From Chloroflexota bacterium (GTDB taxonomy: Bacteria > Chloroflexota > Anaerolineae > Aggregatilineales > UBA3940): 8,445 nucleotides of DNA. The stretch lies in the NCBI GenBank assembly GCA_010092775.1, contig JAADYZ010000083.1, positions 1-8,445 on the forward strand, read 5' to 3'. The notes beneath the pieces are model-generated. The model saw only the letters and a program-made list of their open reading frames with translations, had not been told where the DNA came from and did not search any database. Positions 1-6,190 of this stretch are shown here, piece after piece. Each line of letters opens with the position of its first letter. Positions within the stretch are counted from its first letter, which is position 1. Both the position numbers and the translations under genes were made by a program.

Positions 1-217
1 GGCGCAGCACCGTGAGGGTATCTGGCGTTTGGAACGGATTCAGCGGCTGCGAAAAGAGCAGGACAATCAGCAAAATGAACAGACCCAAACCAGTGAATAG
101 GGCCAGGGATATGACGAACCCCGCTCTCCGCCGCCACCACCGGCGCAAACTGCGGCGCGAAAGCGTCGCGGCTGCCTCGGATGACAACGACTCGGTGGGC
201 TTTGCGGCCTCTGTCAC
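1..217 (-). CDS. Partial single-pass membrane protein, unknown function (5' end only)
   Basis: An open frame reads from a GTG at 217-215 down to the left edge, giving 72 codons with no stop. It opens V-T-E-A-A-K-P-T-E-S. A polar, Ala/Ser-rich tail of about 20 residues is followed by a strongly basic stretch (RRSLRRWWRRR, about residues 21-31) and then one hydrophobic helix (about 33-54, VISLALFTGLGLFILLIVLLF). After the helix comes SQPLNPFQTPDTL, probably extracytoplasmic. The basic patch before the helix fits the positive-inside rule, so the N-terminus should be cytoplasmic. The GTG lies 5 nt after the stop of the permease gene, so the two are very probably co-transcribed and may work together. 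A GGGAG about 10 nt upstream could be the ribosome binding site. The family cannot be named from this fragment. The frame is supported by the coherent membrane topology and the tight spacing. Confidence 0.7.
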   Translation of the reverse strand, partial: MTEAAKPTESLSSEAAATLSRRSLRRWWRRRAGFVISLALFTGLGLFILLIVLLFSQPLNPFQTPDTLTVLR

Positions 218-222
218 TCTGC

Positions 223-1191
223 CTAGACTCCCAAGCTGCGCGCCCGAAGCTGCACTGCACCGAGCATAATGAATGCCAGCCCGATCTGGAATAGGTAGTT
301 GATCAGGATGAATCCCAAGACTATGAGCAGAGTCAGCACCGCTTCAAAGAAGCTAGACCAGCCTGGGCCACTAAATCTCAGTTCGTTGTAGGCGCTCTGA
401 ACACTCACATACAAGGCCACGTTGGCCAAAATCACGGTGATCCACAGAGCCAGGCGTATCCCTAAAGCGACCACCAGAGCCTGAGCACGGGATCGGCCCA
501 AGGTGGAGGCGAAGAGCCCCAATGTGCCATTCACATAGAATTGGAGAAGCGGCTGCGTCAGAAAAGTGATGAAGCCTACGACGATGACAAAGAGGGCGAG
601 AACTACCGGGTCGCTGCGCAGAAGGCCGCTGATAGTTAGTGGAGATTCGTAATAGATCGCATCGCGCCAGTAGGTCCAGACGATAATCAGGGCGATATTG
701 CCCGCAATGATGCCGCGCAAGATCAGCAGTCCGAGCAGCGGCATGCGCATGTGGTGCATGGTTGCGAGCAGCTTGCCTCGAATAATGCTGCGCAGCGGCA
801 GCATGGTGGTGCGCAGAAGACTCCAACTCTGTAGCTCAATCTCACCGCTGATTAGCGGCGCAGTCTGCGAAAGCAGGATCATATTCGTTCCAGCGCCCAA
901 CACGATCTGGAGCAGCACCAAAATGAAAGTCAAGATCGCCAGGCCCTGCATGATCGAATTGGCCAGATTGTTGAACAAACCGAAGCGACTGAGCGAGAGC
1001 CCGGTACTCAACGCCCAAAGGACTACCGCCATAGTGAAAACGGTGACAAGTAAACCGAACATGACAAACAGAAACAATGAGGAGAGGCGGACAATCGCGC
1101 TGGACTGTACCCGGCTGGATTCGTAGCGAAAGACCGGGTTGTCGCGTTCGTCCCAGCCAAACTGATCAGAGAACTGGTGGAGTCGGTTCAT
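223..1191 (-). CDS. ABC-2 type transporter permease subunit
   Basis: A 322-residue integral membrane protein, probably the membrane-spanning half of an ABC exporter. About six hydrophobic helices are visible, near residues 38-62, 83-107, 150-175, 196-220, 238-262 and 282-312. Between helices 2 and 3 lies a cytoplasmic segment (about 110-142) reading APLISGEIELQSWSLLRTT followed by LRSIIRGKLLA. This matches the coupling region of ABC-2 permeases (a 'P-I-x-x-E...G..LL..T.L....I..GK' pattern) that contacts the ATPase. I chose ATG 1191 (MNRLHQFSDQFGWDERDNP). The frame stays open to 1263, but that 24-residue extension is polar, Cys-containing and unlike a family N-terminus. No Shine-Dalgarno precedes 1191; a TAAACT box 8 nt upstream suggests a leaderless message. 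No ATPase gene lies in the window. The gene is followed after 5 nt by a second membrane protein. The substrate is unknown. Confidence 0.72.
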   Translation of the reverse strand: MNRLHQFSDQFGWDERDNPVFRYESSRVQSSAIVRLSSLFLFVMFGLLVTVFTMAVVLWALSTGLSLSRFGLFNNLANSIMQGLAILTFILVLLQIVLGAGTNMILLSQTAPLISGEIELQSWSLLRTTMLPLRSIIRGKLLATMHHMRMPLLGLLILRGIIAGNIALIIVWTYWRDAIYYESPLTISGLLRSDPVVLALFVIVVGFITFLTQPLLQFYVNGTLGLFASTLGRSRAQALVVALGIRLALWITVILANVALYVSVQSAYNELRFSGPGWSSFFEAVLTLLIVLGFILINYLFQIGLAFIMLGAVQLRARSLGV

Positions 1192-1319
1192 CGCATTTGA
1201 GTTTACCCCGACAGGTGCGAAACATGCACATCGCGAGAGTGCCCGCGCTGTCGAGTGGCCCACTCAAGGTACTCTTCGTTACACTCTTCAGACACTTGAC
1301 CTTGCTTAAGCCTAAACCG
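1192..1319. promoter_or_regulatory. Divergent intergenic region with 13-bp palindrome
   Basis: These 128 nt separate the minus-strand permease from the plus-strand glycosylase and must hold both promoters unless the starts are wrong. A perfect inverted repeat GAGTGG-C-CCACTC lies at 1253-1265, nearly midway between the two start codons (62 and 55 nt away). Just downstream, ACTCTTC occurs twice (1271-1277 and 1283-1289), spaced 12 nt. Possible -10 boxes are TACACT at 1280-1285 for the glycosylase and TAAACT (minus strand, 1200-1205) for the permease. The palindrome would overlap the -35 position of the former. An operator role is inference. Confidence 0.45.
1253..1265. repeat. Perfect 6+6 inverted repeat, candidate operator
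   Basis: GAGTGG at 1253-1258 is mirrored by CCACTC at 1260-1265 around a single central C. The next pair outward (1252/1266) mismatches, then 1251/1267 pairs again. The length and central position between two divergent genes fit a dimeric regulator site. A short hairpin or chance are alternatives. Only one copy was noticed in the window. Confidence 0.4.
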
Positions 1320-1937
1320 ATGACTCCTGATTATCCAGATCTAGCAAGCATGCAATCCGCCCTGCGCCAGTGTAGGCGCTGCCTCGACGCAGGACACGAT
1401 ATTCGCTCACAGCCGATTTTTTCGGGGCAAGCCGAGGCGCGCGTCATGGTGATCGGTCAGGCACCTGGCGAGTCGGAAGGGCCAACCGGGCGACCTTTTA
1501 ACGGCTCGGCGGGGACCCGCCTGTTTGATTGGCTGGCGCGGGCGGGTTGGCGCGACGAAGAAGCCTTCCGTGAAGCCGCCTACATTTGCAGCGTGACGCG
1601 CTGCTATCCAGGGCCGAATGCCAAAGGGCGGGGTGATCGCGTGCCGTCCGCAGCGGAGCGAGCCCTGTGCCGTCCCTGGCTCGATATGGAGTTGTGGTTC
1701 GTCCAACCTGAGTTGATCATCCCGCTGGGTCGCCTGGCAATTTCGCTCTTCTATCCGGCGAAAAGCAAACTCAGTGAGGTCATTGGCGACAGCAGCGTCG
1801 ATGCGGAAGGTCGACACATCCTCCCCCTACCCCATCCCTCTGGTGCATCACGCTGGTTGAACAAGCCAGAGAACGTCGGACGTTTGGAGTTAGGTCTGCA
1901 TCGGCTCAAAAGGCTGAAGGCAGAACTGAGTCTTTGA
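1320..1937 (+). CDS. Uracil-DNA glycosylase family protein (family 4-like, Fe-S)
   Basis: A 205-residue protein of the uracil-DNA glycosylase superfamily (COG1573), which removes uracil from deaminated DNA as the first step of base excision repair. The first active-site loop is VIGQAPGESEGPTGRPFNG (residues 44-62); the family 4 form is G-E-x-P-G...T-G-R-P-F-x-G, so Gln47 replaces the usual Glu. The second motif is LPLPHPSGASRW (168-179), with His172. Four cysteines are spaced like the 4Fe-4S ligands of family 4 enzymes: C18 and C21 (CRRC), C95 (VTRC) and C117 (ALC); C90 is extra. The length is typical. I chose ATG 1320 because the family begins shortly before the CxxC. The frame extends upstream to 1077, with another ATG at 1224, but that extension shows no conservation. 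No Shine-Dalgarno is evident. The general fold is confident; the exact subfamily and substrate are not. Confidence 0.85.
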   Translation: MTPDYPDLASMQSALRQCRRCLDAGHDIRSQPIFSGQAEARVMVIGQAPGESEGPTGRPFNGSAGTRLFDWLARAGWRDEEAFREAAYICSVTRCYPGPNAKGRGDRVPSAAERALCRPWLDMELWFVQPELIIPLGRLAISLFYPAKSKLSEVIGDSSVDAEGRHILPLPHPSGASRWLNKPENVGRLELGLHRLKRLKAELSL

Positions 1938-1948
1938 GACCTGCGCGC

Positions 1949-1954
1949 TATACT
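1949..1954 (+). promoter_or_regulatory. Candidate -10 box (TATACT) for CPBP protease gene
   Basis: TATACT, preceded by GC as in two other candidates in the window, lies 12 nt after the glycosylase stop and 35 nt before the chosen ATG at 1990. This leaves room for a leader of about 29 nt carrying AGGGAG at 1978-1983, 6 nt before the ATG. No -35 match is visible, so read-through from the glycosylase gene remains possible. Confidence 0.4.
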
Positions 1955-1989
1955 CCAATCCGCAATGAGAGATTTAGAGGGAGCATGTG

Positions 1990-2865
1990 ATGCAAGAGAT
2001 TAAACCGTTCATCGACCCAGTTCAAGAGCCACGCCCGGACCTGACAAATCCGTCGCTGACCGACGATCGCCCACCGCGGGCGAACTTGTGGTTCTATGCT
2101 GGGCTGTTGTTGTTTGCCTATCTGCCGACGCAGTTGCTGTTGGTTGTGCCGCTCTTGGCAATAGCCACCCTCTTCGTGGTTGAACCAGGCATGACGCAGG
2201 AGCAAATGGAGTTGGCCTTAGGCACCTTCCTCCAATCCGAGCTGGGGCTGATCCTGTTGATTCTGACGGGTGGGTTGGCTGGCGTCATCACGATTGCGGC
2301 GGCCTTTCTGTGGCCCGGCCTGTGGAATCGGCTGAGCCGCAGTGAAAACAGCAAGGACTTCACAGATTGGCTGGCCTGGTATCGACCCGAATGGCTCGGT
2401 TTGTGGGTGATCCCTCTGGCAACGGCGGCCCTGTCTGTTGTGTTAAGTAATCTGGCCGTGCTGGTTTTCGGCAATGTTGAAGTCGAACTACAAACAATGC
2501 TCTTTGAGTCCCGCGCGGTGGCACTCGCCGCCATCATCCCGGTCGCTCTGATCGCGCCGTTAGCCGAAGAGTTGGTCTTCCGCGGAGCGTTGTACAACGC
2601 TCTGCTGCCCGACCGGAAAATAGACTTGCCGGAGTGGCGGCGCCATCTGATGCCTTTTGTGATTACCTCGCTGGCCTTTACCGCCGTTCACCTTCTGGCA
2701 GGTTTCGAGTCAATTGGTTCCCTGATTCTGCTGCTGATGTTGTCCGGTTACCTGGGCTTGCTACGTTTCGTCACCGGATCGGTGCGTGCGCCCGTAGTTG
2801 CCCATATGACTTGGAACCTCCTGGCAGCGATTGGCCTGGCGCTTTCGGCTTTTACCAACGTTTAA
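1990..2865 (+). CDS. CPBP family intramembrane metalloprotease
   Basis: A 291-residue polytopic membrane protein with all three motifs of the CPBP (Rce1/Abi, PF02517) glutamate-type intramembrane proteases. These are EELVFRG at 193-199 (the EExxxR motif, with Glu193, Glu194 and Arg198), FTAVH at 230-234 (FxxxH), and HMTWN at 272-276 (HxxxN/D). These residues form the catalytic centre within the membrane. Helices are visible near 34-64, 84-108, 134-160, 177-192, 220-236, 242-260 and 266-288. A proline-rich polar N-terminus (about 30 residues) precedes the first helix. The start is ATG 1990, 6 nt after AGGGAG (1978-1983). A GTG directly before it (1987) would sit only 3 nt from that site. The gamma-glutamyltransferase gene follows after 19 nt. 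The substrate is unknown; bacterial members act in protein or peptide processing, sometimes in bacteriocin immunity. Confidence 0.9.
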   Translation: MQEIKPFIDPVQEPRPDLTNPSLTDDRPPRANLWFYAGLLLFAYLPTQLLLVVPLLAIATLFVVEPGMTQEQMELALGTFLQSELGLILLILTGGLAGVITIAAAFLWPGLWNRLSRSENSKDFTDWLAWYRPEWLGLWVIPLATAALSVVLSNLAVLVFGNVEVELQTMLFESRAVALAAIIPVALIAPLAEELVFRGALYNALLPDRKIDLPEWRRHLMPFVITSLAFTAVHLLAGFESIGSLILLLMLSGYLGLLRFVTGSVRAPVVAHMTWNLLAAIGLALSAFTNV

Positions 2866-2872
2866 CTCCATT

Positions 2873-2880
2873 GAGGAGAG
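2873..2880 (+). promoter_or_regulatory. Ribosome binding site deciding the start of the GGT gene
   Basis: GAGGAGAG at 2873-2880 lies a few nt before ATG 2885 and within the 19-nt gap after the protease stop. The frame stays open upstream to 2831, inside the protease gene, but this site and the family N-terminus both favour 2885. Confidence 0.7.
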
Positions 2881-2884
2881 TTGC

Positions 2885-4516
2885 ATGCATTCGGAATTGA
2901 ATCCGCGTTACATCTCACGCCGCTCGACCGTCTATGCGGCTAGAGGGATGGTCGCAACGAGCCAGCCGTTGGCCGCTCAAGCGGGCCTGTTGATCTTGAT
3001 GCAAGGTGGCAACGCAGCAGACGCGGCGGTGGCCACCGCGGCTGCCCTAAACGTGACTGAGCCGTGCAGCACCGGGTTGGGCGGCGACTGCTTCATGCTG
3101 TTCTACGACGCGGCCACCCGCTCCGTCAGTGCCTTGAACGGGTCAGGTCGGGCGCCACAAAGTCTCAACTTTGATGCGCTGGCTGCCGACGGATTTGTCA
3201 AGGAACTCCCTCCCTTCCATGCCCACACTGTCACGGTGCCTGGTGCCTGTGCGGGCTGGGTGGACACGGTCGAGAGATTTGGATCGCTGCCCTTAAGCGA
3301 CATTCTCGCTCCGGCTATCCGATTGGCGCAGGAGGGCTTCCCCGTAGCGCCGCTGACTGCCTATTTCTGGGGACGTGGGGCAGAGCGTCAACTTGGCAAC
3401 TCAGCCGGTGGGCAGGAGCTATTGATCAATGGGCGTGCGCCGGGAGCGGGCGAGGTCTTCTCAAACCCCACGCTGGGCAAGGTCTTGCAATCGATCGCGG
3501 AAACCGGGAAAGAGGATTTCTATCGCGGCTGGATTGCTGAGGCGATCGTCAGCACGGTGCAGGACCATGGCGGGCTGATGAGCCTGGACGATCTGGCGCA
3601 TCACACGTCCACCTGGGAAGAGCCGATCAGTACAATATACGATGGAGTCCGGCTGTATGAGTGCCCGCCCAATGGGCAAGGGTTGACGGCCCTGCTGGCC
3701 CTCAACATCCTCAGCCAGTTTGATCTGCCAGAGAATCCCCTCTCGGTAGAGCGGCTGCACCTGGTGATCGAGGCTCTGAGGCTGGCCTTTGCCGACACGC
3801 GCTGGTTCGTCGCCGATCCCGTTCATAATCCAGCACCACTCGACGAGTTGTTGAGTGCGGCCTACGCGGCGGAACGGGCGAAGCTCATCAATCGAGAGCA
3901 GGCGACCATTGACCAGATCACCGGCGTGCCGGTCGCGGGGTCAGACACCGTGTATCTGACGGTGGTTGACGGCGAAGGCAACGCGTGTTCCTTCATCAAC
4001 AGCAACTATATGGGCTTCGGTACCGGTATCGTGCCGAGCGGCACCGGGTTCTCGCTGCAAAATCGCGGGCACGGATTCAGTCTGAACCCCAACCATCCGA
4101 ATGCGTTGACGCCTGGGAAGCGACCTTACCATACCATCATCCCGGCGATGGCGACCCGCGAGTCTGATGGATCGCTGTTTGCCAGCTTCGGCGTGATGGG
4201 TGGATTCATGCAACCGCAGGGGCACTTGCAGGTGCTTTTATCCCTCGTCGCTGACGGCTTGTCGCCTCAGGACGCCCTCGACCAGCCGCGCGTGTGCATT
4301 GAAGATGGACGAGCAGGCGGACGGACTGCTCTAGAAGAAGGCATTCCGGTCGCGGTGATGGCACAGCTCGCTGCGATGGGTCACCCGGTGCGGCCTGCCA
4401 GCGGACAGAGTCGCGCAATCTTCGGGCGCGGGCAGATCATCCTGCGTGATCCGGTCAGTGGCGTGCTGGCAGGCGGCAGCGATCCACGCGCGGATGGCCT
4501 GGCGATTGGCTTCTAG
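2885..4516 (+). CDS. Gamma-glutamyltransferase family protein (cytoplasmic type)
   Basis: A 543-residue Ntn hydrolase of the gamma-glutamyltranspeptidase family, which hydrolyses or transfers the gamma-glutamyl group of glutathione and related amides. The N-terminal part opens with RGMVATSQPLAAQAG (20-34), GGNAADAAVATAAAL (41-55) and EPCSTGLGGDCFM (59-71). The precursor would self-cleave before Thr355 in the segment DTVYLTVVDGEGNA (354-367), making a large subunit of about 354 residues and a small one of about 189. Arg89 (NGSGRAP) fits the substrate carboxylate contact, PSGTGF (384-389) is conserved in the small subunit, and GVMGG (436-440) fits the oxyanion-hole glycines. Unlike E. coli Ggt it has no signal peptide, so it should act in the cytoplasm, like YwrD-type homologues. 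Some relatives are acylases (cephalosporin or glutaryl), so the natural substrate is uncertain. It follows the protease gene by 19 nt and is probably co-transcribed with it. Confidence 0.92.
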   Translation: MHSELNPRYISRRSTVYAARGMVATSQPLAAQAGLLILMQGGNAADAAVATAAALNVTEPCSTGLGGDCFMLFYDAATRSVSALNGSGRAPQSLNFDALAADGFVKELPPFHAHTVTVPGACAGWVDTVERFGSLPLSDILAPAIRLAQEGFPVAPLTAYFWGRGAERQLGNSAGGQELLINGRAPGAGEVFSNPTLGKVLQSIAETGKEDFYRGWIAEAIVSTVQDHGGLMSLDDLAHHTSTWEEPISTIYDGVRLYECPPNGQGLTALLALNILSQFDLPENPLSVERLHLVIEALRLAFADTRWFVADPVHNPAPLDELLSAAYAAERAKLINREQATIDQITGVPVAGSDTVYLTVVDGEGNACSFINSNYMGFGTGIVPSGTGFSLQNRGHGFSLNPNHPNALTPGKRPYHTIIPAMATRESDGSLFASFGVMGGFMQPQGHLQVLLSLVADGLSPQDALDQPRVCIEDGRAGGRTALEEGIPVAVMAQLAAMGHPVRPASGQSRAIFGRGQIILRDPVSGVLAGGSDPRADGLAIGF

Positions 4517-4518
4517 AC

Positions 4519-4533
4519 GGGCTTAGACAGCCC
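4519..4533 (+). terminator. Weak hairpin after the GGT gene
   Basis: GGGCT (4519-4523), loop TAGAC, AGCCC (4529-4533) form a perfect 5-bp GC-rich stem starting 2 nt after the stop codon. No T-tract follows, so it is not a standard intrinsic terminator. It could slow polymerase, protect the 3' end, or be chance. Confidence 0.3.
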
Positions 4534-4567
4534 CAATTGACTATTTCGAGTTGACCGGATTTTGCGT

Positions 4568-4573
4568 TAAAGT
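4568..4573 (+). promoter_or_regulatory. Candidate -10 box (TAAAGT) for the FHA-Sir2 pair
   Basis: TAAAGT lies 37 nt before the ATG at 4611, in the 94-nt gap after the GGT gene. Two TTGAC copies sit upstream (4537-4541 and 4551-4555), but neither gives a 16-18 nt spacer. The decamer CTATTTCGAG (4541-4550) lies exactly 17 nt upstream and recurs before tal. A Shine-Dalgarno GGAG (4599-4602) sits 8 nt before the ATG. The promoter call is tentative. Confidence 0.3.
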
Positions 4574-4610
4574 AGACCCTCAGTATTGGTAAAGACGCGG
4601 AGACTGTGTA

Positions 4611-5276
4611 ATGGCCAAGCCACCTGACACGGACGGGCCAACCGACGAGCAAGAACCCACCTCACAGGACGATGAGACCTTTGACGTCTCCTCATTATTG
4701 GAGGAACCGCCGCTAGACGACAACGCCACGCGGCCGCTCAAACCTGTGCGTATCAAGCGTGGGGCGAGCATGCCCCGGCGCGGAGGTCGCCCAGCGGACT
4801 CTTCCCCGCCTGCAACCGTTCTTCGTTCAGCGAGTTCGAAGGACCCCACCGCACCGCGCCGTGATCGATTGTCACGTCTGCTGGACGATACAGGCCGTGT
4901 GCGCCTGGTGCCGAAAACCAGCGATCCGCCGCCCTGGCGGGTGATCTTTCAGGTGACGGGGCCAAACGGAGCCGTCGTCGGCTTGGATGTGCGGCAGCCC
5001 TTGGTTTTGGGTCGGCGCGATCCAAACGGTGTCGATGATCCAGATGTAGACCTAACACCGCATCTGATCCCTGAGCATGGCATATCGCGCACCCACGCGG
5101 TTTTGATTCCGGCGACTGAAGCCCTCTTTATTGCCGACCTGGATAGCACGAATGGGACCTGGGTTAACGGCAACTACGTCGAGCCGGGTGAACGCTTCCC
5201 GCTGGCTACGTCTGACCATATCGAGCTGGGCCTGATGCGCCTCGAAATCCGGTCGATTACCCCCATCCAGCGGTGA
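4611..5276 (+). CDS. FHA domain-containing protein
   Basis: A 221-residue soluble protein in two parts. Residues 1 to about 108 are polar, rich in Pro, Asp, Glu and Arg, and look disordered: an acidic stretch (about 5-38, including QDDETFDVSSLLEEPP) followed by a basic one (about 41-90). Residues 110-218 form one forkhead-associated domain, a module that binds phosphothreonine peptides. Its hallmarks are the first-strand LGRRD (133-137), GISRTHAVL (157-165, with Ser159, Arg160 and His162) and DSTNGTWVNG (178-187, with Asn181 and Gly182). There is no signal peptide or membrane helix, so it should be cytoplasmic. The start is ATG 4611 with GGAG 8 nt upstream. The stop is 4 nt before the Sir2 start, so translation is probably coupled. 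The partner kinase is not in the window. The domain call is firm; the biological role is unknown. Confidence 0.88.
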   Translation: MAKPPDTDGPTDEQEPTSQDDETFDVSSLLEEPPLDDNATRPLKPVRIKRGASMPRRGGRPADSSPPATVLRSASSKDPTAPRRDRLSRLLDDTGRVRLVPKTSDPPPWRVIFQVTGPNGAVVGLDVRQPLVLGRRDPNGVDDPDVDLTPHLIPEHGISRTHAVLIPATEALFIADLDSTNGTWVNGNYVEPGERFPLATSDHIELGLMRLEIRSITPIQR

Positions 5277-5280
5277 TCCT

Positions 5281-6054
5281 ATGTCGTGGCCAGAGCTGGT
5301 TGAAGACGCTGCGCAGATCATCCATCAAGCGCAGCACCTGACGCTTTCAACTGGGGCAGGCATGTCGAAGGAAAGCGGCGTACCGACCTTTCGTGATGCC
5401 CACGAGGGACTGTGGGAGAAGTACAAACCAGAAGAATTGGCCACCCCACAAGCCTTCCAACGGAATCCTGATCTGGTTTGGTCATGGTACATGTTCCGCC
5501 TGGACCTGGTCAGTGGAGCAGAACCCAATGCGGGGCATCGCGCGGTGGCGGCCCTGGATGCCTTCGTCCCCAAAGTCACCGTGATCACCCAGAACATTGA
5601 CAGCTTCCATCAACTCTCCGGTAGCGTGGATGTCGTGGAACTGCACGGTAACATCCGGCGTTTCCGCTGTTTCGATAATTGTCAGGGACCGCGCACGATT
5701 ATCGATCTGGCTACCAGCGAGGTCAGCAAAGAGATCGCGCCACCCTGCCCCCATTGCGACGCGCGGGTGCGGCCCGACGTCGTCTGGTATGGCGAGACCT
5801 TGCCGGAGTGGGCGATCAAGCGCGCCTTCGAAGAAGCGGCAGCCTGCGATGTGATGCTGGTTATCGGCACTTCTGGGCTGGTTAATCCTGCTGCCCGTTT
5901 GCCCCAAGTCGCTAAAGAGGCGGGAGCTACCATCATTGAAGTGAACCCTAGTTTTAGTATGGTCACCCCGATTGCTGACCTCGTCTTGGAGGGCCCTGCT
6001 GGTGAGGTCATGCCGGCCATCGTGGCCGCATTGGGCAAACGGGCTGCTGGTTAA
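5281..6054 (+). CDS. Sir2 family NAD-dependent protein deacylase, class III-like
   Basis: A 257-residue sirtuin that removes acyl groups from lysine using NAD+. NAD-binding GAGMSKESGVPTFR is at 25-38, TQNIDSFH at 103-110, the catalytic His122 in ELHGN, and GTSGLVNPA at 196-204. Zinc ligands are two cysteine pairs: C130 and C134 (CFDNC), then C156 and C159 (CPHC). In the segment WSWYMFRLDL, Tyr70 and Arg73 form the Y-x-x-R signature that class III enzymes (E. coli CobB, human SIRT5) use to hold the carboxylate of succinyl- or malonyl-lysine. The alignment is supported by the following EPNAGH, which matches CobB's PNAAH. So desuccinylase or demalonylase activity is likely alongside deacetylation. 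ATG 5281 follows the FHA stop by 4 nt; the only ribosome site is a weak GGTGA overlapping that stop, fitting translational coupling. The length is full and all key residues are present. Confidence 0.93.
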   Translation: MSWPELVEDAAQIIHQAQHLTLSTGAGMSKESGVPTFRDAHEGLWEKYKPEELATPQAFQRNPDLVWSWYMFRLDLVSGAEPNAGHRAVAALDAFVPKVTVITQNIDSFHQLSGSVDVVELHGNIRRFRCFDNCQGPRTIIDLATSEVSKEIAPPCPHCDARVRPDVVWYGETLPEWAIKRAFEEAAACDVMLVIGTSGLVNPAARLPQVAKEAGATIIEVNPSFSMVTPIADLVLEGPAGEVMPAIVAALGKRAAG

Positions 6055-6190
6055 GCTCACTTCATGATTCCTCAACATTTGTGTGAGATACTGGTGAAGG
6101 TTCAGCGTCATGAGGCGCTGCCCTCAACGAGCAACTCGGTGACGCATTAACGCACTCGCGACAAAGGTACCGTTCGCTATAATTGTCCTC
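6055..6190 (+). promoter_or_regulatory. Intergenic region with two mutually exclusive stem-loops and a -10 box
   Basis: This 136-nt gap follows Sir2. Two short hairpins overlap and cannot form together: CAGCG (6103-6107) with CGCTG (6116-6120), or TGAGG (6111-6115) with CCTCA (6122-6126). Neither is followed by a T-run, so an intrinsic terminator is not supported. A longer-range pair, CTCAC (6056-6060) with GTGAG (6083-6087), is weak. TATAAT at 6178-6183 is the best promoter element. Confidence 0.35.
6178..6183 (+). promoter_or_regulatory. Consensus -10 box (TATAAT), 7 nt before the lipoprotein ATG
   Basis: A perfect TATAAT ends 7 nt before ATG 6191. With the usual 6-8 nt from -10 to transcription start, the RNA would begin at or next to the A of the start codon, giving a leaderless mRNA. 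No Shine-Dalgarno is present before 6191, 6194 or 6221. No recognisable -35 hexamer lies 16-18 nt upstream. Confidence 0.6.

Noticed and set aside
12..269. 85-codon plus-strand frame at the left edge
   Set aside because: It lies antisense to the minus-strand fragment with a coherent membrane helix and to the end of the permease, and its product is a basic, low-complexity sequence with no family features.
1077..1319. N-terminal extension of the glycosylase reaching into the permease gene
   Set aside because: The family starts close to the CxxC motif, and the extension is Arg-rich, overlaps the divergent permease and has no homologous features.
1407..1817. 136-codon minus-strand frame inside the glycosylase gene
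   Set aside because: The plus strand encodes clear glycosylase motifs here; the antisense product is rich in Arg and Pro and has no ribosome site or recognisable motif.
1985..1990. Minimal start-stop ORF (ATGTGA) just before the CPBP start
   Set aside because: The ATG lies 1 nt after AGGGAG, too close for initiation, and the true ATG at 1990 has good spacing. It is a by-product of the sequence ATGTGATG.
4519..4533. Strong rho-independent terminator after GGT
   Set aside because: The 5-bp stem has no following T-run, so it is listed only as a weak hairpin.
5482..6111. 209-codon minus-strand frame over the Sir2 gene
   Set aside because: It is fully antisense to a sirtuin with all catalytic and zinc residues, and its His/Arg-rich product fits a shadow frame.
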